Below are positions 47,716 to 59,689 of a stretch of 64,000 nucleotides of DNA, piece after piece. Below the pieces are notes generated by a model that saw only the letters and a program-made list of their open reading frames with translations, had not been told where the DNA came from and ran no database searches. Made by a program: the position numbers and the translations under genes. Numbering within the stretch: position 1 is the stretch's first letter; each line of letters starts with the position of its first letter. The DNA comes from Platycnemis pennipes. Lineage: Eukaryota; Arthropoda; Insecta; Odonata; Platycnemididae. The stretch lies in NCBI GenBank assembly GCA_933228895.1, contig OW121852.1, positions 56,834,872 to 56,898,871 on the forward strand, in the 5' to 3' direction.

Positions 47716-49254
47716 AGAGATATAGTAATGTGTTTGACCCCGTGCCGCAGCCTTCTTCAGTATGGCTATGAGATTTCGTTAATTTGAGACATAGTATCTA
47801 AGGGGATATTTGACGAGTGAAACACAAATTGGCTATTTGTTTACAACTATCTGCGCTCTATTAAACAAAATAATAAAAATAACTGTAAGAGCGACCTCCT
47901 TGGAAAAAAAACAGGGCGAAACATTAATGCACAGCGAAGAGCAGCTAAACCTGTGAAATGGTAATCTGATAGGTTTTTCAGCGTCGAAATACTAGAAGAA
48001 TTAAGATTATAATCACTAACACATCGTGGATCGATATACCGACTAAAGGACATGTCAAAATCCCCAGCCTACTATGGTAGGTTAAATCGAAAAATTAAAA
48101 TTAGAGAAATGGAGAAGTTTAAAAATGCAATATTTTTCGAAGTACTATAAGGCACAATAACTTATTTAATTGAAGCAATCGGGAATGCGAAATCGGTAAA
48201 GCTAATTTTACCCTTTTTACACCTCCGCAAGAACCTCTACAAGCTCAATGTAGGTGTGTAATTGTGGCTTGACATATCCTTTCATGTTTTGTAATACACG
48301 AACGTGGTATTTCAAATAAAAAAATGTGCTGATGCTGTGGTCATGGAAGCATTCCGAAACCTTAGGTTATTTGCGATATTTTGGATAGTTAGAATTTTTG
48401 TTGGGAAATGAGGAAGAGCGCTTCACAAAGCGCTCGACTAGGGACCGTTACACTAAAGAGAATCGGGCTGTCATTGACGAGACTCAAAGCTTCGAGATGA
48501 GAGGCCAGGGCTAAAGCCTCTGCATCAACCCGACTCCCTCGAACAAAAACGGAAGACAAAGAACGCGGTATCCACAGAAAAGGTAAATAACTGAAGGGCT
48601 TGATATTTTCCCTGGAAAGTAATGCTGTCACGAGATCACCTCCAGGCCAGAGAATCCTCTGCCAAAGTTTCTATGGCAGATGTAGCTCAGAAACGTCAGC
48701 CCAAATATACCCCATTTCCAAACCTGGTGGAAATAACGATGGTTTTAATCTAGATCCAACATCAAAGCCTCGATCTGTTATCAACTTTATTTATATTAAC
48801 ATTTATTCATTTTAAAGTGTATTCGACTTTAAATTATCTCTTTCAATAGACTTGAAGTTTTTTAAAAATTAGATCTTTTCCTTTTAAATTTGTTTCTATT
48901 CTAGAGATCATTGTTTTCCTCGTCACTGATTTGAAATCAGTAAAATTTTTCCTACATTTCGGCAGAAGAAAATTATAAATATTGAGACGATTCTGAGATG
49001 TTCTAGGCATTTTTATTCACGGTAATATATCACTTCATGATAACGCCATAAACATATTTTTTAGTGTCAAACTTGGCATTTAAATTGCAATAATGAGCAC
49101 AAATTTGACTTTTGGCTTGGAAACAATGTGTACCTACCTTTACATTCATTTTTGGAATATAACGATTAAATTGAAATTCACATGCATGATTTGGCATTAG
49201 AATTATAATTTAAGAATTTCGACATCAGAAATCTAACTGCGAATCATTATTATC

Positions 49255-50075
49255 ATCAAAGAAAATTCTCCGGGAGTGAATATCCATGTGGAGAAAATTA
49301 ACATGCTAAGATTCGCCGATGACATAGCAGTCACGGCAGAAATAGAAGGCGATTTAGAGAATACACTAGGAAATATGGTAAGAAAAATGACCAGATATCA
49401 TCTGAAGATCAATAAAAATAAAAGAAGGTATTGGTATGCAGTGGGAGAAAGGAAGCCAAGACCAGTGTTAAACTAGTAAAACAAAAGATCGAGGAGGTGG
49501 AAGATTTCTGTTACCTGGGAAGCCGAGTAACCAGCGATGGAGGAAGTAAGAGAGAAATTGCCAGTAGAATTGCCCAAGAGAAAAGGGTATTTTACCAGAA
49601 GAAGATTCTGTTTACAGCTGCAAATACAAGCGTGGAGTTGAGAAAACATTTCATTAGAACATACATCTGGAGCATTTTACTATATGGCAGCGAAGCATGG
49701 ATAATAACAGCAGCAGAGAAGTCCAGGCTGGAAGCATTTTAAATGTGGTGCTACCGAAGAATGATGAAGATAAAATGGATCGATCGAGTGACTAACGAAG
49801 AAGTCTTAAGAAGAGTGGGAGAAAAGAGATGTCTACTGCAAATCTTAAAAATAAGACTTATAGGCCACCTCTTAAGACACGATGACCTGATGAAGACAAT
49901 CGTCGAGGGAAAAGTGAACGGGAAGAATGGAAAAGGAAGGCCTCGTATGAGATATATGAAGCAACTTGTGAAGGATGTATAAGTGAGGAGTTATGAAGAG
50001 GGTGGCCGATAAAAGAATCGAGTGGAGGGCTGCGTTAAACCAATCCTAGGATTGTTGACCGATGATGATGATGAA
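49255..50075 (+). mobile_element. Non-LTR retrotransposon fragment with FADD reverse-transcriptase box
   Basis: Longest of a LINE family in this window. It starts within the reverse-transcriptase domain: INMLRFADDIAVTAEIEGDL contains the FADD catalytic motif. Next come LKINKNK, a frameshift near 49440, then VEDFCYLGSRVTSDGGSKRE, LRKHFIRTYIWSILLYGSEAW, EKSRLEAF, an in-frame TAA at 49740-49742, and MWCYRRMMKIKWIDRVTNEE through RLIGHLLRHD and GKNGKGRPRMRYMKQLVKD. The 3' part ends ...GCGTTAAACCAATCCTAGGA followed by a (GAT)n-like tail. This C-terminal block is widespread in insect 'endonuclease-reverse transcriptase' LINEs; the exact clade (RTE-like or other) I cannot fix. It is 5'-truncated, with two breaks. 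Confidence 0.92.
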
Positions 50076-50684
50076 TCATTATTATTTTAAATGCCTGCGG
50101 GCACAAAATAACTAGTGTGTAAAAGCATAATTACCCTCAATATAGTATCGATTTTTTTCCTATTTCAACTACAATAGATACTGAAGTATCTTTACCCCCA
50201 ACTCGATCACTATACTATTTCCTATTTTATCTGTGTATTCGCCTGCTTCGATTCCACTTAATTCCAGCACCAAAACTGTATCCCCACATTTTCCATCCCA
50301 TTCACTTCCTCCTCGAGTTTCCGTGATTATTCCTCGCTAATTATGCCCATTAATATTTCGTGCGGAACATCTGTGGGTACCGTACTAACATCGAAATTAA
50401 AATTTCGTTAAAAACATGAAATTCCGTCACTTACACATTTTATAGCGAACATTGTTCCAGGAGCAAGAAAGTAATTATGAACCAATGCGTGCACGTGAAA
50501 GAAGCGGAAAATTAACGCTAGTGTAGGGAGAGCTATGCAGCAGAAACGTTTTGAATGTAGATCCTAGAACCGCAATCACTAATTAAGTCTCTTCATTCTA
50601 CATACCCTTAAGCAACGGCGTGCAGTGCATTCATTAATAAATACGTGTTGTCTCATTTTTCTAATTGTACGAGGAGTGTATTTT

Positions 50685-51015
50685 ACAAGCTCTAAAGGTA
50701 ATGAGTCATGGACAACAAAAGCAGCGGTAAAGGTATGTCTTCAAGAATTTTAAATGTGATGCTGGAAAAGAATGATAGATTAAATAGATTAAACGAGTAA
50801 ACAATTCTAAGATGAGTAGGAGGTAAAGAGCACATGATGAAAATGGAACAAAGAAGACGGAACGAACATGTCGGGAATATCTTGAGACACACTGACCTCA
50901 TGAAGGCAATAGGCGAGTGTGGGAACCAGGGATGCGACGACCGGCGATATATGACGACCAGGGATGGAAAAATGCGCAAAAGGTGAAACGGGAGAGTTGG
51001 ATCAATATGAAGAGC
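50685..51015 (+). mobile_element. Heavily decayed fragment of the same LINE family
   Basis: Starts with a degraded GSEAWTTKAAVK region (AATGAGTCATGGACAACAAA), then ATTTTAAATGTGATGCTGGA matching the MWCYRR block, AGAAGACGGAACGAACATGT matching the RRR..HVG block, and TTGAGACACACTGACCTCAT matching LRHTDLMK. Reading frames are broken throughout. It lies about 600 bp downstream of the 49.3 kb copy on the same strand. Confidence 0.75.
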
Positions 51016-52289
51016 ATACAAACAACGAGTAAGAGAATAAAATATTCACATTTCAAATACCCAGAATTGTAATACTACGTACCCCATTCCGGACTTCTCA
51101 AAGATATTAACAGAATAAACAATAGTTCATTAATGATTTTTCCCATGAGACATGAATAATTTTTAAAGGAATTTTCAATGCCTTTAGTAAATAGAGATAA
51201 AACTTTTTCTTATCTCGGTGAAAAATGAGGACGAAAAATGCTACTAACCAATGAATAATTGCAATTATATTAGAAAGGACTGTATGAGATCCCTTATTTA
51301 TAATGAAATTCGTACACTGGCTACAAATTTAATATGAATAAAATAGTCTCATAATCACATTTTAATGAGGGTGCGGGGATTGAATCAAAGAATTAATTAA
51401 GAGTTGAATTCAGAAAATTGAGTCGGAAAATGCTAATTCCATGGAAAGTCGTACGGAAGTTGAAATTTCGAGCAGAAAATTGAGTGAACAGTGTCCCATC
51501 ATGTTGGTGATTTTTCTCAATCACTAAAATCCATTACTTTCGAACCTGACTGACTTTGAGTCAGAATTCACGCACTAGTGCTGGGTCATTTCGCGTCACT
51601 TACAACCGTGTTGCACAGTCTTGCCGCTGAGTACGTACTTATAGTAATTAGTGACCGAATATCCAAATCTGAGTGGGCGAAGACTCAACCCTTATGTGAA
51701 GCTCGATTGCAAAGCCCATTTTCCCCAGATTTTATTCATGTGCGAATTTTTATTCAAACCCACTCATCCACATCTGCATATAGTCAACAAAGGAAGATCA
51801 CAATGGGATGTGAGAACTTTGCTGTCACCTAGGTTGGACTTGATGCAGCGGTGGTGGTCACAGTCCGTGGCAGTCTCAAACTCGCAGGGCAACATCTCAA
51901 AAATTGGGAAAAAATGAGGAATATTTTGGGCGAAATACGCTCTATGAAGTATTCGGAATTAAGTAATTAACAGCAAGAAAACTCTATTAGCAGTATACTG
52001 GTATTGTTGTATCTTGAGATACGGGCTATTTAAAAAGGAGAGTAACCGGACTCTTTAGTACATAAATTTGAATTCAATATCGATTAATTTTGGATAATGA
52101 AAATATAAATTTTGCTGATTTTTAAATAGATGTGTCACCCCACCTACCTATCATACTCGTCGACGCTGATTAATAGATAATTATACAGGCAAATATTTCA
52201 AGCTAAGTCATTGAAGTGTCAATATTAGTCCTCATTCTTTCCAGAGAGTCTGCATGAGGGGCAGGTAGTAAAAGACTTTAGATGTTTCA

Positions 52290-52430
52290 AAGGCTAGGGG
52301 TACAAGTCTTAACTAAGATCTGAATCATGAGAAAAAGTGAAACGCCCTCACCTTAGAGTGGTTACGAACTCAATATTGGGCTGCCAGGCGAGTAACCGAT
52401 CTATCAGCTTGAAAGTGCAGTCACAGGCCT
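52290..52430 (-). mobile_element. tRNA-like SINE head (weak)
   Basis: The minus strand reads CAAGCTGATAGATCGGTTAC then TCGCCTGGCAGCCCAATATT and GAGTTCGTAACCACTC, in the order and spacing of an A box and B box of a tRNA-derived SINE. The body resembles no other copy here. Confidence 0.45.
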
Positions 52431-54760
52431 CATAGCAATAATTGCTTAAAAGAGGAGGGACACGATATTATGATAGTAAAACGTCACTTGTAGTTTCCAT
52501 ATTCATTTGCGTCACATTTAGTTCGAAAAATTAACGAAATTATACATGAAAACTGATAGACTGCGTTAACATAAAAATTACAGCTCTCTTATGATTTTAT
52601 ATAACAAGACTACAGACTTAGTAATATGCTTAGTAATAGACTTAAAACTTAAAAAATAACCTTAAAAAAACTTTTAAAAAAACTTAAAAATAACCTTAAA
52701 ACAAATGAGCGTAATATCTTTCCCTCATTTGGGAAGCCTTTATGCAAATTATCTTACGCTTCATGACACTTGTAATGTTTCATACTTTGATGAGTAGTGT
52801 CAGAATACATTATCACAAGAGAATAGGAGAGAAGTTGCGAAATAGAGATGTTTCAAATTGTTCCGCCGGTTCGGTTTCAGTGGAAGAGTGAAAACGTAAA
52901 TGCATTAACTGGATGCATGGCAGAAAAAGTCAATAAAATTCAATGAAGAGAAACAAATGAGAGGACAAGTGACACGACAGAGCGAATTCGGCTCCATCCA
53001 TCAAATCGGAAAACATTAAAAAGAATAATTTCGAAAACCCCCAGCAATAAACGTCACTAAAATTTTTCCATTGACTCCCGTTCTACGCAAATTAGGACGT
53101 CATTATAGATAATAAGTTGAGTTTAATTTTCCACCAGCCTGGGCAACCCAATTTGAAGGGGGTTAACGTAAGACATGACCTCCATTTCATTAATTCAACG
53201 TTAATTTATCAGCTTGAGTTGCAGGTAAGGCACGTTAAAGTATCAAACTAACTAAATTGGACGGAAAATTTGCTGTGGCACCTTAATTAATTAAGAAATG
53301 GCCGAATGAATGAAGGCGCAAAACGAAACCCAGTCTTACGAAGCTCACAAATTTATTTTTCATTGTTAGTCCCTCTATTTTGAGCTTTATGCCAAATCTC
53401 CTGAAGCATCCCCCCACCCACTCTCTTCCTCCTTCCACCCTGTACAGTGGTACAAATGGTATTTGTAATTGCTATACTGAAAATAAACACTCACCTGAGC
53501 TACTTCAAGAGGCAGATATACAAAACAAAGCTGCCTGGACTGTGCATACCTTTCTCAACTATTTAAAAGAGAGAGGAGGCTATGCCCGTTATCCTGAGCT
53601 AGCCAATGCCTACGTCATCATCTCTTTGTCCTTTCTTTGTTCCAAAACGAATGCCTATTAACATTATAACTAGCTTATTTTTATGGTACAAATGGCCTTA
53701 GCTGCTGGTCGCCCTTCCAAGTAGGTACGATTCTTCACAAAAAGCAGGACTTTAATAGAAAAATTACCATCATAACGAAGTTATAGCAGTGAGTATATTT
53801 AAAGAATATATCTAGAATATATCTTAGAACGAAAACTAAAACTGTTGTCCATAAGCCAACTGACGCGATGGAAAACCCGAGGAAAAATGCAGGGATCATA
53901 GAATATATCTTAATTATGTATGACATTTCTCGACGGTTTCTGAATCATTTACATCAAGGAAGCATCTCTCGCAATAGTAAACCTTGTTGAACATATCTGT
54001 ATACTTTTCACTCATTTCTTCCAAAAAAGAAATTCGTATTCATTTATACCTACAGCTACTTCGACTCAGCTAAAATCTCAGTTTACGGTGGTTACTTCGT
54101 AGAGATATTTACAAAAATGAATGTTATACACAGAATATTTTTCACAGCGCAAGATAGGATAAGTTATAAAAGCTCTGCATTTCTTTCAAACTCCAATAAT
54201 TTTTTAGCTGAAAAGGAAGACTGGCACCACCAAGACAGTCACAAACACAGATAATATTAAGATAAACTAAAGATACTTAGGAAAATATTGCCTGATTCGG
54301 TATTAGCGCATTGTTTAAGAGAGTAAATATGTTAACAAGGACCTGAGATTCTCATACAGAAAAATTTTGGGAAGCCGAAGAAAACAAATTTCCATTAAAA
54401 AGTTGTGTTATTGGCCCAAATTTTCGGACCTCCAAAACTTTCCTGAACAATATTAATATATTCCTCAGGCGGCGCCCACTTCATCCGTTTCAGCTAGTTC
54501 GGCTTCTTTTTGCAGCCTAAAATAATTTATGTCTTCACCCATTCGCGCTCACTAACATTCTCCTTTAGTATCCCACCATCCGTCTACTTTTTGGGAAAAA
54601 ATTGGCATTGGGAATCGCCTTCAGTTCCCTTCTTCTTCCAACTATCCCTGACTAGCCTTGTGATATATATAACTTTTTCATTCACTGATTTATGGAATTC
54701 TACCGGTTTTGGTAGGTTATGAAATCGATAGTTGGCGAGTTCACATTGTGGAATGAATGC

Positions 54761-54893
54761 ATGATAAATAGAATAAACCTAGTTATATTCCACCAATATT
54801 CCACAAATAACCCCGGAGGATGAACTGAGAAGGTCGAATACGGTCGGTCAATAAATATTTGTGGAATATAACCAAGTTTATTCTATTCATCAT
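54761..54893. mobile_element. Fold-back element 5 with degenerate hammerhead-like core
   Basis: The left arm ATGATAAATAGAATAAACCT..GTTATATTCCAC is repeated inverted at the right end (GTGGAATATAACCAAGTTTA..TTCTATTCATCAT). The core reads CGGAGGATGAACTGAGAAGG then TCGAATACGGTCGG, a diverged GGATGA-stem-CGAAAC-CGGTCG order. ATTTGTGGAATAT also recurs as an extra direct copy in the left arm. Confidence 0.65.
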
Positions 54894-54954
54894 TAGGGTA
54901 GGTTAGCTTTGATAGAAAGTACCAACTCTTCTTTATATTTTTTTTAGCTATAGT

Positions 54955-55295
54955 TTCTTTCCTGACGCTATTTCTCATCAGATAGGAGTATTTCCCACCC
55001 CTCATGCTATCCCAACACCTTTTCTTTTTTTTTCCTCATCCAGGCTCACTTAGAATTCTACCTTCGTTAACGGCCTTCAGCATCACATTTTGCCTAATCA
55101 GCTGTTCCATTCCCCTGCTCTGCTCTCTTCTAATTTGCGCTATCAAACATCTTTCTACCCTCGCCACGCTCAACACTCCTTCATTCGTCTTTCTTTCCGC
55201 CCGAATCACTATTTCCATTCCCATACAAACCCACATTTTTAAGGTTTTCAATATTTTCCAGACACCTTTCCCAACAGACCGGGTCTCGGATATAA
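54955..55295 (-). mobile_element. Antisense LINE remnant
   Basis: The minus-strand frame contains ERKTNEGVLSVARVERCLIA followed by IRREQSRGMEQLIRQNVMLK and AVNEGRI. This lines up with the NEEVL..V.E.R.L...I..R....I.HL.R...L...V.EG.I block of insect LINEs. Multiple disruptions. Confidence 0.65.
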
Positions 55296-58200
55296 CGAAG
55301 CCGCAAAATGTCAAGCTCTTCACTAGCCGGAATATAACTGTTGTGTTCGAAATGCTTGATGAATAGCAATAAATTGGGAAAAATTCAAGCATTGAAATTC
55401 ACTCAGTTGGATGTCTAAGAACCTAATATATTTGGGGCGAAAAGATAGGGTATTCAATTCTTCAAATTTTCATAATGAAAGCAAATTGAAATTCACCATT
55501 CATTCAAGGCAGTATTCGAATTTAAATTAAGTCAGCATTATTTAGGTTAAACCTCAGTCATACAGAGGTGAATTATGTTTTCGATCGATATTATTGCAAA
55601 GTTTGAGGGAAGTTCTCATTCACTTCGAGATTTAAAAAGAGAAATAGAAAAATGAAAAGATAGAACTGCAAACAAACCAATAACCCATACTGTGAAAACA
55701 ACTAATTCCATGGACTATCATAAAATTATCTCGGATACTGTATCTTCGTAGGTATTTAAATAATTAGTTACATTTTAATTCAATGCAAAACTGAAATGTT
55801 ATAGTAATACAAAAAGTAATTAAATAAGATAGATAAACCTTATTACATTTTTAGTGGTAGTTTAATTACTCAACTTTGCGATATGAGAGGGATTACCTCG
55901 ATTATCTCTACGAATAGATCTCGTTATTTTACATTTTTTCCAACAGACAAGGTGGATGACCCCTTTTTTAGTCAAAAATGACTTCGGAAAACTTATTCTT
56001 CTCAACTGTGGGAATTATTAAAGAGTATATCAGTGAAGAATGGAAACAATCCACTATTGAAACTTAGATCGTTCATTACTTGTAATCTATGGAAGGCTCA
56101 TAGTCAAGAAAATGGATATTCCGATAATGGGCTTCAACTCTGAATACAAGAGGGATAACTTAACCGGATTGAAACTTTTGTCGCGGTAAACACAAGGCCG
56201 TGCATTAGATATGCAAACAAAAATGAAGGAGGGGATAAACCTCTCAGAGCGATAGTTAGAATTGAGATGAAGGTATTCCAGAGCAAAAATTGTATTTAAG
56301 CATAAGATAAGCAACAACAATAGCAAAAACTATACTTGCATTTTTCTACGAATTACAAATATAATAAAATGAAAAACATTTAAACGGATGTCCATAAAGT
56401 AATGACGTTTACTGAAATGGAGGGTAACCAGCTTAGAAAAAATCTCCGGAAAATCGTTACAAAAAATCGGTGTCCTCAAATACTTGGGAAACGGAACGAA
56501 AAGAATATAGTAATGGAATATCGTGAATACCGTAGAGGATCTGTGATCCCACTAAAAGGAACTCCGAGGAAAGAATGTGAGCTAATTTCCACGAAAAAGT
56601 CGACGATATTGAATGAGACGTCCTTAAGTGAAACAGAGATTCGCAAGTAAAGTCACATCACTTCAGATACAACCTGAGTGCAAATATCAATATGACGAGA
56701 GTATCTGAAGGGAAAAGATACAACACAACAAATAATGGGCGATGTCACAGTAGAACGGAATGTCGAAACATCCGTTCACACATTATACTTTGAATCGATT
56801 GCACTAGCCAATATACACTTAAATGACAAAATGCTTATTTTAATTAAGGTCTAGCTCTTATTTGTAGAGGAACTATTTTATTTTGACACTAACGCCCCAT
56901 TCAAACACGGTGGTGTTAAAACGCACTTAAAAATCCATTAAAACGGCATGAGTATCGAAATTTTTGGCACTTAACCTTCAATAACTTTCCTATTGGAACC
57001 CATTCATCGAGTACGAAAGAAAACCTGATTCGGCCACTTTTTACCAAGCATTGGACAATCCATACATCACTATAATCCGCCAATAAGAATCGAATGGTCA
57101 CCGCTCGGCCTTTTACTTGTATCGTCAGAAAAGCCATTTGTTGGCCAATCTAATATGACGTCCGTCATTAACAGAGATCGTACAGAAACATTACTCAATT
57201 TACATTATCCTAGCCCGTCTTTAGTTCACCATTCCTTTACCTCCTTAACATTAATATGTTCCTCAAAAAAGGTGGGTAAAATCCTGGTAAATATCGTAAA
57301 ACCTCTCAGTGAATCCAAATAGAAGATATTCCAGTCACGAAAAACTCCAATCTTGCGTTCCGGGCTAACGCGGTGATGTGATCATGTCATCGCTGCCGAA
57401 ATCGTTTGGGTCAAGGCAATTTAATGTTTAACACAATGGTCGACAAACAAACGAACAGCACTTTACCTCTCCAACCCAGATATCTCCTGCTTAGGATTGA
57501 TAGCGACACCGTGGTGGGCATGGAAAATGAATTGGAATTTAACTCCGGACAAAGCATTTCGGGCAAAAAAGTGGGTCGCGTTCGGAAGGAAAAATCATGG
57601 CGCGAGAGAAATAGGGCACTACGATGAAGGCGCGTTGGTAAAGGTCAAAATGAAATGAGACGCCCACAAATTTGATGAAAAGTACAAAGCAAAGTCATGC
57701 TAACGGAATATGTATTTTCCGTAACAAAAAAAAGAAAATTTTCAAGGACATTGATTTTTTCTCCATAGAAATATTTCTGTTTTCCCCGAGCGTTCGACCT
57801 TTTCCGTCACATTATTAGAAATGTTACAATGGCAGTTTGCAACTTATACCACTAAACAAGTGTGAAACAACGATTTATTCGAGACTTACAGCCTCATTTG
57901 CGACACAAAAATAGACTTAGTGATGATATACTGATAATCAACTGTATACCTACATTATTTATCTTATCAATAAGATAAGTGACCGCACGGGATAGAAAGA
58001 TCGAAGAATTTATTTTGGTTAAGCTATTAAAGGTGACCGTTAAATGGGCGATTACACCACTGAAAGCGAATTATGTCATTGCAAATGCACATCAAGTTAT
58101 CTAGTACCCGTGAGCAAGCCAATTGATTTACCCAGCGATGAATTTCGGCCAAATATTTTGATGCATTATTGATGTAACCAGCTAAAGCGCCAATTAGCAA

Positions 58201-58429
58201 GGAAATATCAGTAGGTAATTACAGGCTACATTGATGGCAAATGGAATTGCCCTGGATGATTCCAAATTATATCCTTAAAAAATTAAGTCCGCTATCTCCA
58301 CCGTCACATCACTAGGCAATTAGTTTTTCGACCGTTTTTTGCAGCAGAAGTACTCGGCGTTAGGTGCTCTAACTGCCTAGGTTACATCTCGTCTTACCTA
58401 AACTTAATCTAAGATAACATCATTGCCCG

Positions 58430-58512
58430 AGGAGAGACTCGGGTTAGCTATCTTTACGTTGCCGGGCCAGTACGATACCGACCCAGCTATCGCGGACGGA
58501 TCAGGCTTTTTA
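58430..58512 (-). mobile_element. tRNA-like SINE head, A box only (weak)
   Basis: The minus strand reads GTCCGCGATAGCTGGGTCGG then TATCGTACTGGCCCGGCAAC, typical of a tRNA D-arm/anticodon-derived SINE head. No B box is found at the expected distance. About 340 bp from the first coding exon. Confidence 0.4.
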
Positions 58513-58850
58513 TAAAACCGTGAGAGGATAAAACTTACCGCTAAACGTATATAATACAGTCCCCAACAACAATGAAAATTACCAATTTGAAATATTTTGG
58601 AGCGCCCTTTGTTTCCTTAGGTAAGCCGTATTCACCCTGACGATCTCGAACATCTGAGCATATCCGAAAATGCACTATTTGCATGCTCAGTACGGCTCCG
58701 ATGAGGTGAGCCAGCAGTCTGCAGATGCGTGGGCATACCCTTAATTAGCTCCCCGTCAGCGCATAGGTGGAGAACTCAAGTCACGCTTTCCATTCAGACC
58801 ACGTTCCAAAAACCGCTTTACCATTTAAGGTTTTTTTTCGCGAAGCTCAC

Positions 58851-59027
58851 CTTTCCGCTGCCCGGGGACGTGTCCTCGAAAGCGACGTTGGTAGCGCCGT
58901 AGTTGGTGCTTCCGTTTTCGACCACCAGGCGCCCTCGCATCTCCATGAGCTCGAGCCTGTCGAGGGATCGTTGTGGATTAAGGTCCCTGGAGCTCTGCCT
59001 CCGGACCAAATGCGCCATGTTCGACAT
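58851..59027 (-). CDS. SLC6-type transporter, coding exon 1 (N-terminal cytoplasmic tail)
   Basis: First coding exon, 177 nt = 59 codons, ending in phase 0. The start codon at 59027 sits in a near-perfect Kozak context (GCCGCCACCATGT). The peptide begins MSNMAHLVRRQSSRDLNPQR and ends in GSGK. It is hydrophilic, with no signal peptide or membrane segment, as expected for the cytoplasmic N-terminus of an SLC6 carrier. The splice donor is AAAG|GTGAGC at 58850-58849. Joining to the exon at 14216 keeps the frame and leads directly into TM1. The RRQSS stretch could be a kinase site (inference). The short N-terminus itself is not diagnostic; the assignment rests on the frame-compatible join to exon 2. 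A closer exon in the 44.6 kb between them cannot be excluded. Confidence 0.8.
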
Positions 59028-59107
59028 GGTGGCGGCTGCTGTTGTTGATGACCTCCTCCTGTTCTTCCCACTGCTTCTGGGGCCTTCCGCTTACAAGCGG
59101 GGCAGCC
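59028..59107 (-). other. 5' UTR portion of the SLC6 transporter first coding exon
   Basis: Eighty untranslated bases precede the start codon. They follow a good splice acceptor (pyrimidine-rich tract then TTTGCAG at 59108-59110), so at least one further non-coding exon and the promoter should lie to the right. No upstream ATG is seen in the 80 bases. The sequence is GC-rich compared with the flanking introns. The alternative is that transcription starts inside or just upstream of this exon and the acceptor is fortuitous. Confidence 0.6.
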
Positions 59108-59689
59108 CTGCAAAGAATTGAAATGAGATCGTTGAGGGCTGGATGAGAGGATTGTACATAAAAGCGAAGAAACACATGACAAAACGGCCAGCGTGAAAAA
59201 TTTCGTTATTCCTAATTTGTCGTTATTGATATTAGAGACAGCTGAGGCCATTGGCGCTATTAATGAATGCTGGGTTTAGGTAGGATTCTTTCAGGGAATG
59301 GAGGAAGGGTGGAGTAAAAATCAATTTTGAAGGGTTGGGGAGCCGATGCGTAAACCTTCACACTGCTTACCACCTCTACCCCTTGAATAAAGCGAAGCTT
59401 TTGAGATAATACTTATCTCTATGGCGATAATTATTTTATCGTTCTACTTATACTATTAATGAGCTTCTGTAAGATTTACGCCCCTTTTCATTTTTCTGGA
59501 AAAAATAATTAGCTTGGATCATTGATTAGGCCGTAAAATCCTGCAAATGACGTGAATGGGAAGTAGTAATTTCATAAACTTATTTTGGAGAGGCAATCGA
59601 AATATAATATCAATGCAAATTGGTAGAAAATAGAATAGATTTAGAAATTTGTCAAGGTATGGAGGAGGGCTGTTGTGAAACTATGTTCG

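Larger units (their letters stand above)
14217..58850 (-). other. Giant intron 1 of the SLC6 transporter (44.6 kb)
   Basis: Bounded by donor GTGAGC (58850) and acceptor GGTTGCAG (14217), phase 0. It is filled with mobile-element debris, listed separately. Stretches in which I see no recognisable feature: 15400-16150, 17310-19030, 20000-23640, 24770-26400, 26460-28050, 29850-31240, 32100-33160, 33590-34550, 35710-36030, 36070-37180, 39280-39850, 40090-41080, 41130-41560, 41610-42780, 43010-44770, 45240-46240, 46360-47330, 47720-49250, 51010-52290, 52430-54760, 54900-54955 and 55295-58430. No additional SLC6-like exon was found here, but a very short one could be missed. Confidence 0.75.

Noticed and set aside
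53380..53661. 93-codon frame ending RYPELANAYVIISLSFLCSK, faintly like the hAT dimerisation region
   Set aside because: The SAERSFS-type signature is missing and no TIRs were found around it.
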